This document shows positions 12,848 through 24,900 of a DNA stretch of 64,000 nucleotides, one piece after another. Within the stretch, counting starts at the first letter, position 1, and each line of letters starts with the position of its first letter. The DNA comes from Podocnemis expansa (lineage: Eukaryota; Chordata; Testudines; Podocnemididae): positions 187,027 through 251,026 of the forward strand of contig ML682014.1 of NCBI GenBank assembly GCA_007922195.1, read 5' to 3'. The notes under the pieces were generated by a model that made no database searches, had not been told where the DNA came from, and worked only from the letters and a program-made list of their open reading frames with translations. A program made the position numbers and the translations under genes.

Positions 12848-12868
12848 TTTTTTTTTTTTTTTTTTTTT
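12848..12868 (-). repeat. A21 homopolymer in the ZRANB2 mRNA sense
   Basis: Twenty-one T on the plus strand make an A21 tract in the transcript, about 19 nt after the stop codon. It could mimic a poly(A) tail in oligo-dT based data. Confidence 0.9.
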
Positions 12869-12887
12869 AAATGTGAACTTTAATACA

Positions 12888-12951
12888 TTATTTCTTTTTA
12901 GAACTTGTACGGGAACCAGAATGGGAAGATCCAGATGATGACCCGCGGTGT
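12888..12951 (-). CDS. ZRANB2: ZRANB2 coding exon 10 (terminal)
   Basis: 64 coding nt with acceptor TTTACAG. It encodes HRGSSSGSSHSGSRTSSKKK and TAA (12888-12890). The tail closely matches the known C-terminus of the long human isoform. Intron 9 (12952-13492) holds no recognised repeat. Confidence 0.93.
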
Positions 12952-15900
12952 CTGTAAAATACAAACAGAGAAAAGCATGCAAAGAAATGAGTTCAAATTA
13001 GTTTTATGACTTATGCCCACAACAGTTAGAAAACTAAATTCATCTGATGGGGCTGTATACAAACTGAACATGTAGTTATCTGGAACCTTCTTTTCAGGTT
13101 CACTAGCATATTACACTTTTTAGTATTAAATTTACCACACTTTAAATTAAATTTACAATTTCTTAATGTCACAATTAATTTATGAAAGTTCATCAAGCAA
13201 AAGAGTACATGAGCCCTTTCAAACACTGAAAGAATGGCAATCCAGGTCTTTCTATGGAATATGTTCTTAACAGGAGATTTTAGAAGATTTTTGATGGTTT
13301 TGAAACAATATTTTTTAAAAAAACAACATGGTAATGTGGAAAGGAAAAAAAAAAAAATCAGAAAACCCATTTGTAAACACCAGAACAAATAACTGATGAA
13401 ACTCAACCCTTTCCCGGTTCATTTTATTTCTTCTGAACGTGTTTTTACACACATTTTAAATACATCCATTCTTATTCTACATAAACCCAAACCTTTCGGG
13501 TGACCGTGATCTCGATCGTCTTTTTTTGCGATCACCGGACGAAGAAGATCTAGAGCGACTCCGCTTCCTGCCTCTCTCAGGTGAAGATGATGAACGAGAG
13601 CTTGAGTAAGATCTTTTTCTTGGGGTAGAAGACCCCCTGTAGGACCTGGAGCTGGATCTTTATTGATTAAGAAATAAATTTGATTTAATTCATGTATAAT
13701 ACAAAGACAACATAGCAAAAGTCTACTATAAAGAATCCAACAACATTCAACACATGATTTGCCAAATTATCTTACAAAATGTATTTGTGGATAGATACTT
13801 ACTCCTTAGTTAACAATGAATAAGAACTTCTACCTCAACAATGTACATATTTTTAAAGAAATGCTTCTGAAATATGGTTTGTGAACCAATAGTTTTGAAG
13901 CCTTTCCCCAGGGTTGTCTAGAATTAAGTTTTTTGTTATACACATTGCAGGAAATTGGGGTGAGAGATGGCCTACAAGAAGATCATGCTCTTGCTAAGTG
14001 GTACAGTCCACAAAGTGAGAGGCTGGATAATCACAGATTTAATTGAAACTATTTAAAATCTTGACAAGTGCCAAAGGGGTAGCCATGTTACTCTATTGCA
14101 GCAAAATAATGAATCTTTTGGTACTTCTGATAGTCTTTAAAAGTGCCACAAGACTCCTGCCATGGAGGCAGACATGTTAATCTAGTTCAGCAAAATAAGC
14201 AAGGAATTTTCTAGCACTTAAGACTAACAAATGTATTTATTTGCTTTGAAGCATCTAACAAAGTGGGATTTTCTCCCACGAAAGCTCATGCAATAAATAC
14301 ATTTGTTAGCCTTTAAGTGCCAGAGGATTCAGTGGTTGTTTTACAAGACTCCTTCCTTGCTTTATTAAAAATCTTGTTTTACTTTACCATTAGCATATGT
14401 ATTCCATTATGGATCATAAAACCAGGGCTACTTCAAAAATAAACTGCCTAAAATTATTACCAAAATTCGAAGAAACCTCAAAAATGACCATTCCCATCCC
14501 CCAACATTTGCCTGTTTCAGCTTACAAGACTTCTGCTAAACTGAAGGGATATTAATTAAAATATCAATTAATTAATTTTAAATTTATTTAATTAATTAAT
14601 AATTTTAATTAATTAAATTAAAATATTGTATGGCATTTTTATCATATGTGTTTACCAAAAAAAAAGCTACTTCTTTCACAAAAGAAACAGTCACATTTGT
14701 AAATTTGAAAAAGCTGCCAAGCAAGATGATGGAACAGAATTCAGGACTTCCAGGCTACAAGCCCAATGTCAAATCCCCCAAATTAAGAGGATCTGGAGAC
14801 AGCACTTTTTCAGATATCAAGCATGCATATTTTTCTGAAGAAATGTTTCACAATCTTCACTGTAAATAACACAGCGCTCCAAAATTTTAAGCAATTTAAT
14901 GTTTGGGAAGGCTTGAAATAAAGTTTTTAAACCAATTTTGTACCCTAAAAATAACTTTTGTCCTGATATTTTGCTTCATTGTCAATGGGGTATCAATTAC
15001 AATTTGCCTTGTCTTTTAGTACTTAACTTTATACCAGTTCTGCAATTCTCCTGAGGCTAAAATTCAGGCGAATCCAGGGCAAATACAACCTAGATGGACA
15101 TTGGGCAAACGTAGGATGGAATAAGGGAGTAATCCTCCCCCTCAGAGCAGCTAAAGAACTGTTTCAAAAGATGCACTTACACTGCGCATCACTGGCTGCC
15201 ATACATAGGGTACATGCTGCTACATGCCCGGTGAAAAGCAGGGTGTATCCAACGCTCTGGCAGAGAAGGCAGTGGGAGTCTTTTCCCCACTCCAGCATCT
15301 GTGGTGGAGCTGCTGGAACCTTTCTCCACCCTTGGAATCTTTCTCCAAGTCTTTCCCTACAGCAAGTAAAGGCTCCAGAGGTGGGACTGGAAAAGCAGCA
15401 GTGAAGATGGGAAGGGACTGTTTGGACATGTAGAGTACATATTATGAGTGTTCAGGGATATCTTTATTCACTCAAGCACTCACTATCTACATAATTTATA
15501 TTGTGCAGGGAGGAAGAAAGTTCACTTGCTGCCATAAGGACTATGAAGTGACACACCAGCAGAGACTGCATGGAGCACTTTCAGTTTCCTCTTCAGGAGA
15601 GAAGAGAATTCCTATTGCTCATACTCCATCTGTCCACTATTTTAAGATGCCCTGCTCACACTGTGCAACAGAGCCACAGCTGTTTCATATCGAAAAGCCC
15701 TCTCCAGGCATGGGGGAAAAAAGAGGGTGGATGGGAACTGGATTTGTATCCTACCGCAAAATCTTCTTTCAACAGAAAGTCTAAGTAAACTATAATATCT
15801 CAAGGACAACTTGGTGCTTTTGCTCCCATATACAGTGCAATAATTGCTACATAAAAAGTCCAGTTAAATCAAAGTCCAATGAGTATATCTGGAAAACGTG

Positions 15901-18900
15901 GACCAAATCTTGCTTGCCTTGATCACGAGTAATTTCACTGATCTCGAGTAGCATTACTGACATCAGTAGTTGTCAGTGACTTCAAACATTCCCCCTATTT
16001 ACAAGAAACTCGAAATAGTTTTATCCAAGGGGGATTCAAATACATTATCAACACAAAATAAACCAAGAGCACATTCTCTAATATTTCACACTTAACAGCT
16101 AGAGGAAACAGTAGATAAAGTTGCAAGAATTATTTTAAGAAAAAATAAGCATTTGGATTCTTCTTGCTTTGAAGTATTACAGACATGATGTTATCCCCTT
16201 GTCTAATTTTAGACCAGACTTTTAAATATACTTATAAAAAAGGAAACTCGTATTTTCAAGAATAGTTATTTCTTTTAATAGCATTAACTCCTTGGAACAT
16301 CGAACCTGGGAACAACTGATTTCCAGGCTGAAAATGAGTTAAGTGAAAAGAGTTTTAGAGAAACAAGCAAGCAAGCATTTCTGCTACCCTCTTAATTTCT
16401 CTCTGCAAAGCAGAGAGAATGCTACCTCATTCACCTTGATTTCGACCCACGAGATCTAGAATGGTCTCTGGAAGTGGAAGGGGATCTTGATCTGGAACTG
16501 GAAGAGCTTCTTGAATGGGATCTGAAACAACATGGAGGATTTTTTCCAGTACTTGTGCAGCCTTATGAGATGTAACTATAAAAATTACATGTAGAACCTT
16601 GCTCAACATGTAAGACACAGGAGCACCCGAAACACTAGTTCTTAGTATTTATAAACTTTTCAAAAGTTGAATATTCATTTTCTTTTATAATCTGTTTTTA
16701 GCAATATGCAGATGAAAGCTATTTATCATAAATTAAAGTACTTGAGCCCAGATTCATGAAAGAGGTAAAATCATTTGTTCTTTAAATTTTTCCCAGATTG
16801 TATATCAGCGTTATTTAACTATTTTCAACTGCTGGTAAGTAATAATTCTAGTCAAAATTTCCAAAATATATGAAAATGGCATATAGAAGTTTAGATTTCT
16901 ACTAATTATTTCCTGTTAAGATACTGAAATTTGTCATTAGAACTATTAGTTAAATTGTGAAAGCAGGCAAATAAGGACAGCAGCAGCTTTTCAGTAAAAT
17001 AATTAATGAAATGACTGTTTACCCACTACCTATTTCATGAATCCAACCCAAATCATGTAATTTGCACCTTAATGGGACACCATCATCTCAGATTTGTAAA
17101 GGTGTATTAAATCAGGAGTCCTGGTGTCTGATTGTATTCCAAACACACGAGCATGACTGCTTACTAAACAAATTCTTAAAAAAAAGTCATTAAGATGTGT
17201 TATTCCAAAGCTGATATTCAGAAGGCTCTTTTCACCAAATGTGAAACTGACTAACTGGTCTCGTTATTTCCTTTGTATAAAAGGCACAATGCATAGAAGA
17301 GTAAATTTTTGCTTACTTATGGAAATTGGAGGCACTATTTTAATTTTACAATATTTTTATACAAATGAAATTTTCAAATTGATGGTATCTCCTTAAAATA
17401 TGAGCAACAAACAGCACTATAAACCTGGTACCAATGCACTTCTTTGGAAAAGAAGGCATGGCAAGCCAAATTTTACTAATCTTTTCAGGCACTATTTAGT
17501 AAATTCACTCTAATTCCTAATTAATGTCATTACCAGTGTCTCTATTTCTTCGACCTATGCAGACCAAGAATAAACTGCAATTTTATTTCTAGCCAAATAA
17601 GTTACACTTCTAAAATACAAGCTAAATTTTTTTTTCAAGGAGAATTCAAACCCCCCTTTGAATGCATATTTGTGTTTACATAAATGAAGATTAAAGTTAC
17701 AAATACGTACTGAAATACCCATGACAAAATTACACCCAACACTGGGGATCCCAGGAAATTCAAAATCAATTAAACTACTTTTCATCAATGTTAAAAGCTG
17801 TGAATTTATGTTGAAACCTTCACCTGAACTATAGTTTGTATTTTTTTTTTTTTTAAAGGACAGATAAGATTATTTGTAGTCTAGTAATTCCCATGCGGTG
17901 AGTGCCTAACTGAGCTCATACTGTAAGACGAAGGGTAAATGCAGAGGGATGAGACATACTATCAAAATGTGTTTCCTGATAAACAAATTGCCAAGAGACA
18001 ACTCAGCCAATAGTTTTTGGTTAGCTTCTTGTAGGCACCATGAACACATGTATGTCTTATAGACAGAGGCATTTGAAGGAAAAGGTACTGTTCTATGGAC
18101 CTGTTTATAGAGAAACTTATGCAGTGGAAAAGGGGATTCAGTGGAGGATTCAGAAAACACAGACGAGAAAGACATATTTAACAAATGAGTTTTGAATGGA
18201 CTGTGCAGTGGCAACATGGTGTCTTGTAGGCCATGTAAAAACATTCAATATACATAACAAAAATGAAAAAGAAAAGCTGATTTTTGCATATTTGAATTCA
18301 CTGCCACTTCAGACACAAAAGGAAAGGGTGCCTCACTCAGCTTAAAGTTGTGCAAAAACATTAGCTAATATTGTTTAAAGGTGTTTTTTTCCCTCCCTGA
18401 ACTCCACAAACTTGAGATGATCTAAACAGACTTTTCTGTAAATTCTCCTAAACCAAAATTCTAATTCACCAAGTTTCAGCTTGGGCAATGTACTATGGTC
18501 AAATGATAAACTTCCTCATAAAATAATAAATTCTTAGTTATATAACTACCCGGTAGATAGCTATTATTAATCTTACATCTGTTAGTATTAAGGAACTTAA
18601 GGAATAGCCTTAAAGCTTGCTTCAGATAGATGTTTTGTAATAGGCCAATAAAATGTTGTTTTTATTAAACAGTTGGTTCGCTATTGATTTGAGAATCAGC
18701 TTTTCTATTTTCTCTTTAAATGTGCAAATTAGAGTTTTTATATGGCCTCAGTGAGACCCATGTCAACCCTGCAAACTTAAACGTGGTTAAAATCATCTTT
18801 TCTGACAGTTGCTCTAACTGCATTATCACCTTAATCCTTCCATTGATTTCCCCTTTTCTACCACATGAAACAAATTTCTTATCTTCACTTTTCAAGTACC

Positions 18901-21900
18901 TACATTCAACTTTATCTGCTTTGATCATTACTTCCTGCTTCAGACCCCCCATCTTTGCGAACAATCCTGATCCCCTGCCAATCTGTCTACTTTTCTCACA
19001 ACAATCCCCAATACTTCCAAAAAAACCATGTACATAACATCGGATGTGACCGTTCAATAGCAAGCTAGAACTAGAATTAGTTTTGTAAACAAGCTAGCTT
19101 TCCTGTTTCTATAAGCCATTTTTGTTACAGATTCAGCTGAAACATTAATTCTCTGAAAGCAAAGTGAAAAACTAAAAGAAGCCCTTGCTTTTAAAACTGT
19201 GGCGCCATTATAAAAAAGTGTAATCTTTCTGTGCAAACTGAATACGTAAAATTTTTACATTATTAACTGAAACTATAAGTCAATCAAGAAAAAAAGATGT
19301 AAATAAGGAAGTTAGATACTGACATTTTGCCTGGCGTTACCCTTGACCTGTACCCGTTTACCTTGACCTAGACCTTGAGCTTGAGTGGGAGGATGAGCGT
19401 GATGAAGATCGTGAGTGGGAAGATCGAGATTTAGAATGACTGCGCCTGTTGGATTTCTTTTTCTTATTAGCATCTTCTTCCTCACTGGCATCAAGATTAT
19501 ATTTTGAGAGATCAGCATCATCTTCATCCTCATCCTGAAAAAATGCCAACTAGTCGTTAGCTTTGGAGAGTTAAATATGAATATAATATGCAGAAAGGAC
19601 AGGATCACAATATTTTAGACTGTTTTTATTTGGAGTAGTAGTTTTTACTTGCTCTTGTTCTGCAGTTTATTGCCAAGTTTTAAAACACTGGTTTTTAGTT
19701 CTCTTTTGTTATCAAAAGTACCCCTTCAAGCATCAAGTGCAGTTGTAGAAAATTAAATAGCCAGTATAAAAACAGTTTCAGAAAAAGCAGTAAAATAGGA
19801 CTGAAAACAGTGATTCTCAAAAACCTGTTTAACAGCTAAACACTGAAAAAGCTAGGTACCTAACTGTAATGCCAGCATTCACATCACTACAATTGGGGGG
19901 GAAAAAAAAGGGGGACGGGCCAATGCCTTATTTCGGGCAGATATCTGACAGAAGTCTCAGCCTTAGAGAAAGTCTACCCCATTACCAAACTCAGGCTCCA
20001 ATTCTACAAATTCCTCACATACTTTACACTCTGTGAGACGTCCCACTGACTTTAATGGTCAGTGCGTAAAATTAAGCATACGCACAAGGATCATGACCTA
20101 AAAGGAACAATTAATATTTAAGTTACTATGTATTAAAAACAAACTGTTGTTCAGAAGGATATATATTTTTCAATTTTATAGCCAAAAATAAAGCCAGCGT
20201 CATTTAACAAAAGACATCTGAGACATGTCTAGCCCATGTTAATGTACTAAAAACATCAGAAAAAGAGCAGTGGTAGATACAATTCAAAACAATTTTAGTT
20301 ATTTATTTTCACCATGCTTTCCTGGAGCTATGAAATAAGACACCCTCTGTAAACCTGTATGTAACAGAACGATTAATTCTGTTCTCAGGTAATTTAGAGA
20401 TAAAAATGTTAAAACAGAAATACCAGTTTAAGTAATAAAATTTTCACAGCAGTCACTCAATTCAATAAACACTGAGTTCAGTTTCACAGACTCTCCTCAA
20501 CTCATGCTTTCTCCCAGTACACAAACATCCAACTCCAGTACACGGGGGGGTTAGAAGAGCCTATCATCCTGAACCATAACTTATGTATTGTACAATAATA
20601 TCGATTTACAACCATCTAAGAATTAAGGCTCATCTCACCTACTCAGAACATATTATGTTAATAATAATAAAGAACAAGAATTTTACCTCATCCAATTTAT
20701 ACTTGGAAAGATCTTCATCCTCATCCTCCTCTTCTTCCCCTTCAGATTCCTTATCTTCCACTTCCTTAAGGATAGACGCAGGCCCAACTGGCTTCCCTCT
20801 GTATTTTTTCTTTTTGCGACCAAACTAATAGCAAATAAATGGCATTCCATAAAATATGAATTACACAAACATCGTTTCTGTCTACTCCACTGCAAAAAAT
20901 GCTAATTATGTTAAATAAGCAGCCTCCCAGTCACTTGTATGAAAAGACTATAATGAACTAAGACTTATGTGGGAAAATGTGAAAAATAAATAAAACACTA
21001 TATTGCTATGTGTAAAGCAGAGAAGGTAAATTTTGAAGTCTTAGTTGAATAAACTGAAAGCTTTCCTAAAAACCTACTGTAGATGTAAAATGAAAGAGAC
21101 AATATCTATAAATATTCAGACAAACTCAAAAAATCTGGATGCAATCAAACAGCATGTGCTTTACGAAATGGCTTTATAACACACTTCAGTGTATTTTGGA
21201 AGCAAAATACGAACATCTTAAAGAAAATACCATAAGAAATCAAAAGCAGGCTGTGAAAGCAGTTTAACTAATCACTCATGAACCACCTTCAATTCCTACC
21301 AATTTAAACTGTAACTGATTTTTGGAAGTTTACCCCCACTGTTCTCTGGATTCAACACCAATTTACACATGAATCAGCAAGAGGCATAATTCACAAGATT
21401 TATGCAGCTAGCTTCCCTCACCCTATGTATTCCTAGTCTACACCTAAGACTTAAGTCAACATAGTTACATCACTCAGACTACGGAAAATTTCAAGCACTA
21501 TGGACTCTAGATGCAGCTAGGTCAGTGTAACAATTCTGTTGCCCTAACTAAAACTACTGTAATCTGAAGGGGGTGGTTTTACCACAGTGGCTGCACTTGT
21601 ACCACTATAGTGCATGCAACACAGACATTATGCTATTAGTTAGTTTCTCAAGTCAGGCTTCGGTGACAGATATGTGCTCCTAACATAAATCTTCTCATTA
21701 TAACCTATTCTCCAGGGTAATAATTATACGTAACCTTACCTCATCATATTCCCCATCTGATTCTTCACGCTCTATATACTCAACGTTCTCTCGTTCATTA
21801 AAGCCTCCTCCGTATCCTGAAAATTGTAAAATAAGAATGTACTAGATAATCTCTTATGCTGTGTAAATTCCATTACATTAAATACAAAGTCTATGGTAAA

Positions 21901-24900
21901 TACTTCTATTATTCTGCATTTTTTAAAAATCTTATAATAGATGTTTCTAAATGCATAAGCTATCATGCATAAATAGGAACATTATGCAACCTGAACAGAA
22001 ACGGATACTGAACTGTTCTCACCATAACTGTATCAAAAAGTTTTTCACACACCTAATTGAGAAACTGAGGTAATCTTTGCTTAATGAAAAGAACTACACT
22101 CCACTTCAAATATTAACATAGTTAAGGTCTAGGACTATGGCTCCTTTGAGACCTGCGGTGACAAGAGGGAGCATAATCAGGCTGCAAATGCCTAGCAGAG
22201 AATCCCCCTTGTGTAGAACACATTGCTGAAGCATCTTTGCTATACAGCTAGACCCTGCAGCTCTGTACTTCTGACCCACAGAGTGTGTCAGGGCAGGGAA
22301 AGGCTCTGTTACACCCGCATCCATGGTGTATGATCCACTATACACCATGAAATAATCCCTGGCAGCAGTTTTATGTTGAATTCAGGCCAAAAGTAGACCT
22401 GAGAATCAAGGATCTAGAATAGACCCCCGACACTTCTACATTTTCCAGACAAATTTGCACAGGAAATAGTCTAGCCTCCCCCTTCCCCCCATTATTTGCA
22501 TGTTTTAACTCTTCATTTATAGGGTGATCTTGGAAAGAAAGCAGAGGCAAAGTGAATGTCACTGTCCTTTTAAGAATGAGAACTAGGTGACAGACTTTTC
22601 TGCTTAAAGCAAAATTTTGTTACTAATTTAATCAATTGCTTTTTGTTGCATACAGGAAAATTTTTACACATGAAGTTAAGCTTTAAGCCTACTTGTCACA
22701 TAAATGCTCACTTTGTATCTGAAATAACTGCTGGTAAACATATTAAAATTGCCCTTCAACATATACACAACTGTCATAACAAATGAACTTCCACTGAAAA
22801 GTTTCTCCCTTCTCCATTGCTTGTGCTATTTCCAAAATAACTGTTCTTGCCACCTACTACTTATCTGAAGTTATAACTGATATTTTGATACAACAAATGT
22901 CATTAATGCAATCAAATATAAACCCGCAAGAGAGAGAATAATAACTACAAAAAAGAAATAATTAGCACAACATAATGAACTTCTAAAACAGATAATTTTA
23001 TTCAAGTATTCTTAGTAAAAAAGATATTAGCGAGCCATCCTTCTCTAAGTATCTGCAGGGAACTCAAAACTACTTATTTTAATTTTCAGTTTTAATTTCA
23101 GCTATAATTTATATGATTGGACATTAGTACTTTTAAGAACTGTGGAAGAAACAGAAAACTGATAAACTGTACATTTCCTCTATGAGCAATAAATTAAGTT
23201 CTATGCTTCTAATTTTATAAATGACAGACTACTAAGACAGATCCATTCCTGAACATGGAATACTTACCACGGAACGCTTACCACAGTTATAACCTAATCA
23301 ATTCCAGTTACAACATGGTTACAATCCTGACCCCCCTTACATGGTCTTTTCTGCAAATCAAATGGGACTTTAATACATCAAAAACATGACCAAGGCTAAC
23401 ACTTGATTATAAAAGTTATGGTCCAGTCTACACTACAAACTGGAATCGTGCTGTAACCTATTATTGACTTGTAAGACTAATACAGATGGACTCTTTGATA
23501 CATAGTAGAAATTCAAAATTAACAACTGCTGGGTCTAAAACAGGGTGGACAAAACTGGATCACAGTTAGGTGTCAGCAATTTCACTTTTGGTCACCAGAG
23601 AGCACTCCTCCATTACATTTCTGCAGTGGAGCTAGGCAATGGATGACTAAAACTGGTTGCCATGGTGACAAGAAACAGATTTGTTGGGGCCTGGCTTTAA
23701 AGTAATTTGTTAATTAAGAGTCTGGTTTAATCCATAAAACATAACATGTACTTTGCATACTAATAATCACACTAGGAAGCACTGCTAATCTGTTATAAAA
23801 AAAGACCACTAAATTTTTAAATCTTATGATTTCTAATGTTATAAAGTTTATGAAAAAATTGCACATTTAAAAATTTAAATATATTGTACCTGTTCTTTCC
23901 TCCAGTTTTGCATACTTTGGGGTATTACACATATTACACTCTGATCTCCTGGCCCAGTTCACGTTACCGCAACTTCCGAAGAGGAAAAAAGAAGTTAAGT
24001 GTAAACATGCAGCATTTTATGTTAAGTTAAAATAATTTGGGAATTAGGTAACATGTTCCAGAATCTAATAAAATCAATTAATACTTATTAGCAGTGATTT
24101 TAGGTCACCACTAACCAAACAGGTAACTGCAACATCAGCTGGGCTCATTCTTGAAGTACTTACACACACATAATTACCAGAAAAGTCTATAGGAATTTTG
24201 CCAGCATGAGGACTACAAGTAGTCAACTCAAAGCACCTCGAGCATGGCACAGGTACAATCGAGCTTAAAATGCATATACACGCACAGACCCGATCATCTT
24301 ATAGTAATAAAATGGCACAGATGGCATAAAAGGAGTCTTCACTTCATAACTGCAGAGAAGTAAATTTTACCTCTAACCTTTTCACTAAGTTTCTCCCCTC
24401 CAACCCTCCCACCCCTTGCTTCTATATATATGGAAACGGTGCTGCAAAGGTAAAACAGAGAAAGATTGGAGAATGCTAGAATAACAAGAATTAGTGGGGA
24501 AAACAGGTAGACAAAAGCTGCAGAAACACAGGGGCAAGAGCCTGTTTAAAAGCTGAAATTTGACAAATGTGAACTAGAATTCAATCAGCATTTTCTAGAG
24601 ATGGATAAGATATTCTACTAAGTACAGGTTTCAGAGACTGGAAATTTTACAGAAGACAAAGACTGAATAGATATATCAAATCTGAAAGGGTTTCATGAAA
24701 TATGAAACTTTCCATAAAATCAAGATTTCAGAAAAAAAAATTGTTTCAATTAAAGTTTCAAACACAAGTATTCGAACATACAGAATTTGGGGAAGAACAT
24801 AATTTCTTTTTACTTTGCACTTCTTTTGCACCTTCCAAAACTTCACCATGAAGTGAGAAAAGTCACCACGAAGTCAGAATTCTTCTCTCACCTCCATTTC

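Larger units (their letters stand above)
11090..12887 (-). other. ZRANB2: ZRANB2 3' untranslated region (inferred extent)
   Basis: The region directly follows the stop codon. It is AT-rich, free of recognised transposons and ends near a candidate AATAAA signal. The 1.8-kb length is plausible for this gene but is inferred, not shown. Shortly after the stop lies an unbroken A21 tract in mRNA sense (12848-12868). Another possible signal lies further on near 10366, so a longer form is possible. Confidence 0.45.
14631..21436. other. Introns 8 to 5 of ZRANB2: no further gene seen
   Basis: Outside the exons listed, this span is AT-rich intron with no recognised RNA gene. The segment 19975-20100 resembles an old LINE 3' tail (ACTGACTTTAATGGTCAGTG). 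A T run lies near 17841-17854. No mir-186 hairpin was recognised in either intron 7 or 8. Confidence 0.45.

Noticed and set aside
14251..14291. Active ribozyme in ZRANB2 intron 8
   Set aside because: The core reads CTAACAA instead of CTGATGA, losing essential bases, and it lies antisense to the gene.
17630..17700. Possible mir-186 orthologue in ZRANB2
   Set aside because: Human mir-186 lies in a ZRANB2 intron, and AAGGAGAATTC here matches part of the mature complement over 11 bases. However, the seed complement ATTCTTT is absent (the sequence continues CAAAC), and the precursor hairpin does not form with the opposite arm. It lies in intron 7 by my exon count. Treated as chance.
19358..19549. 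63-codon and 98-codon frames read as separate small genes
   Set aside because: They are exon 7 of ZRANB2 and its shadow frame, with intron sequence at the ends.
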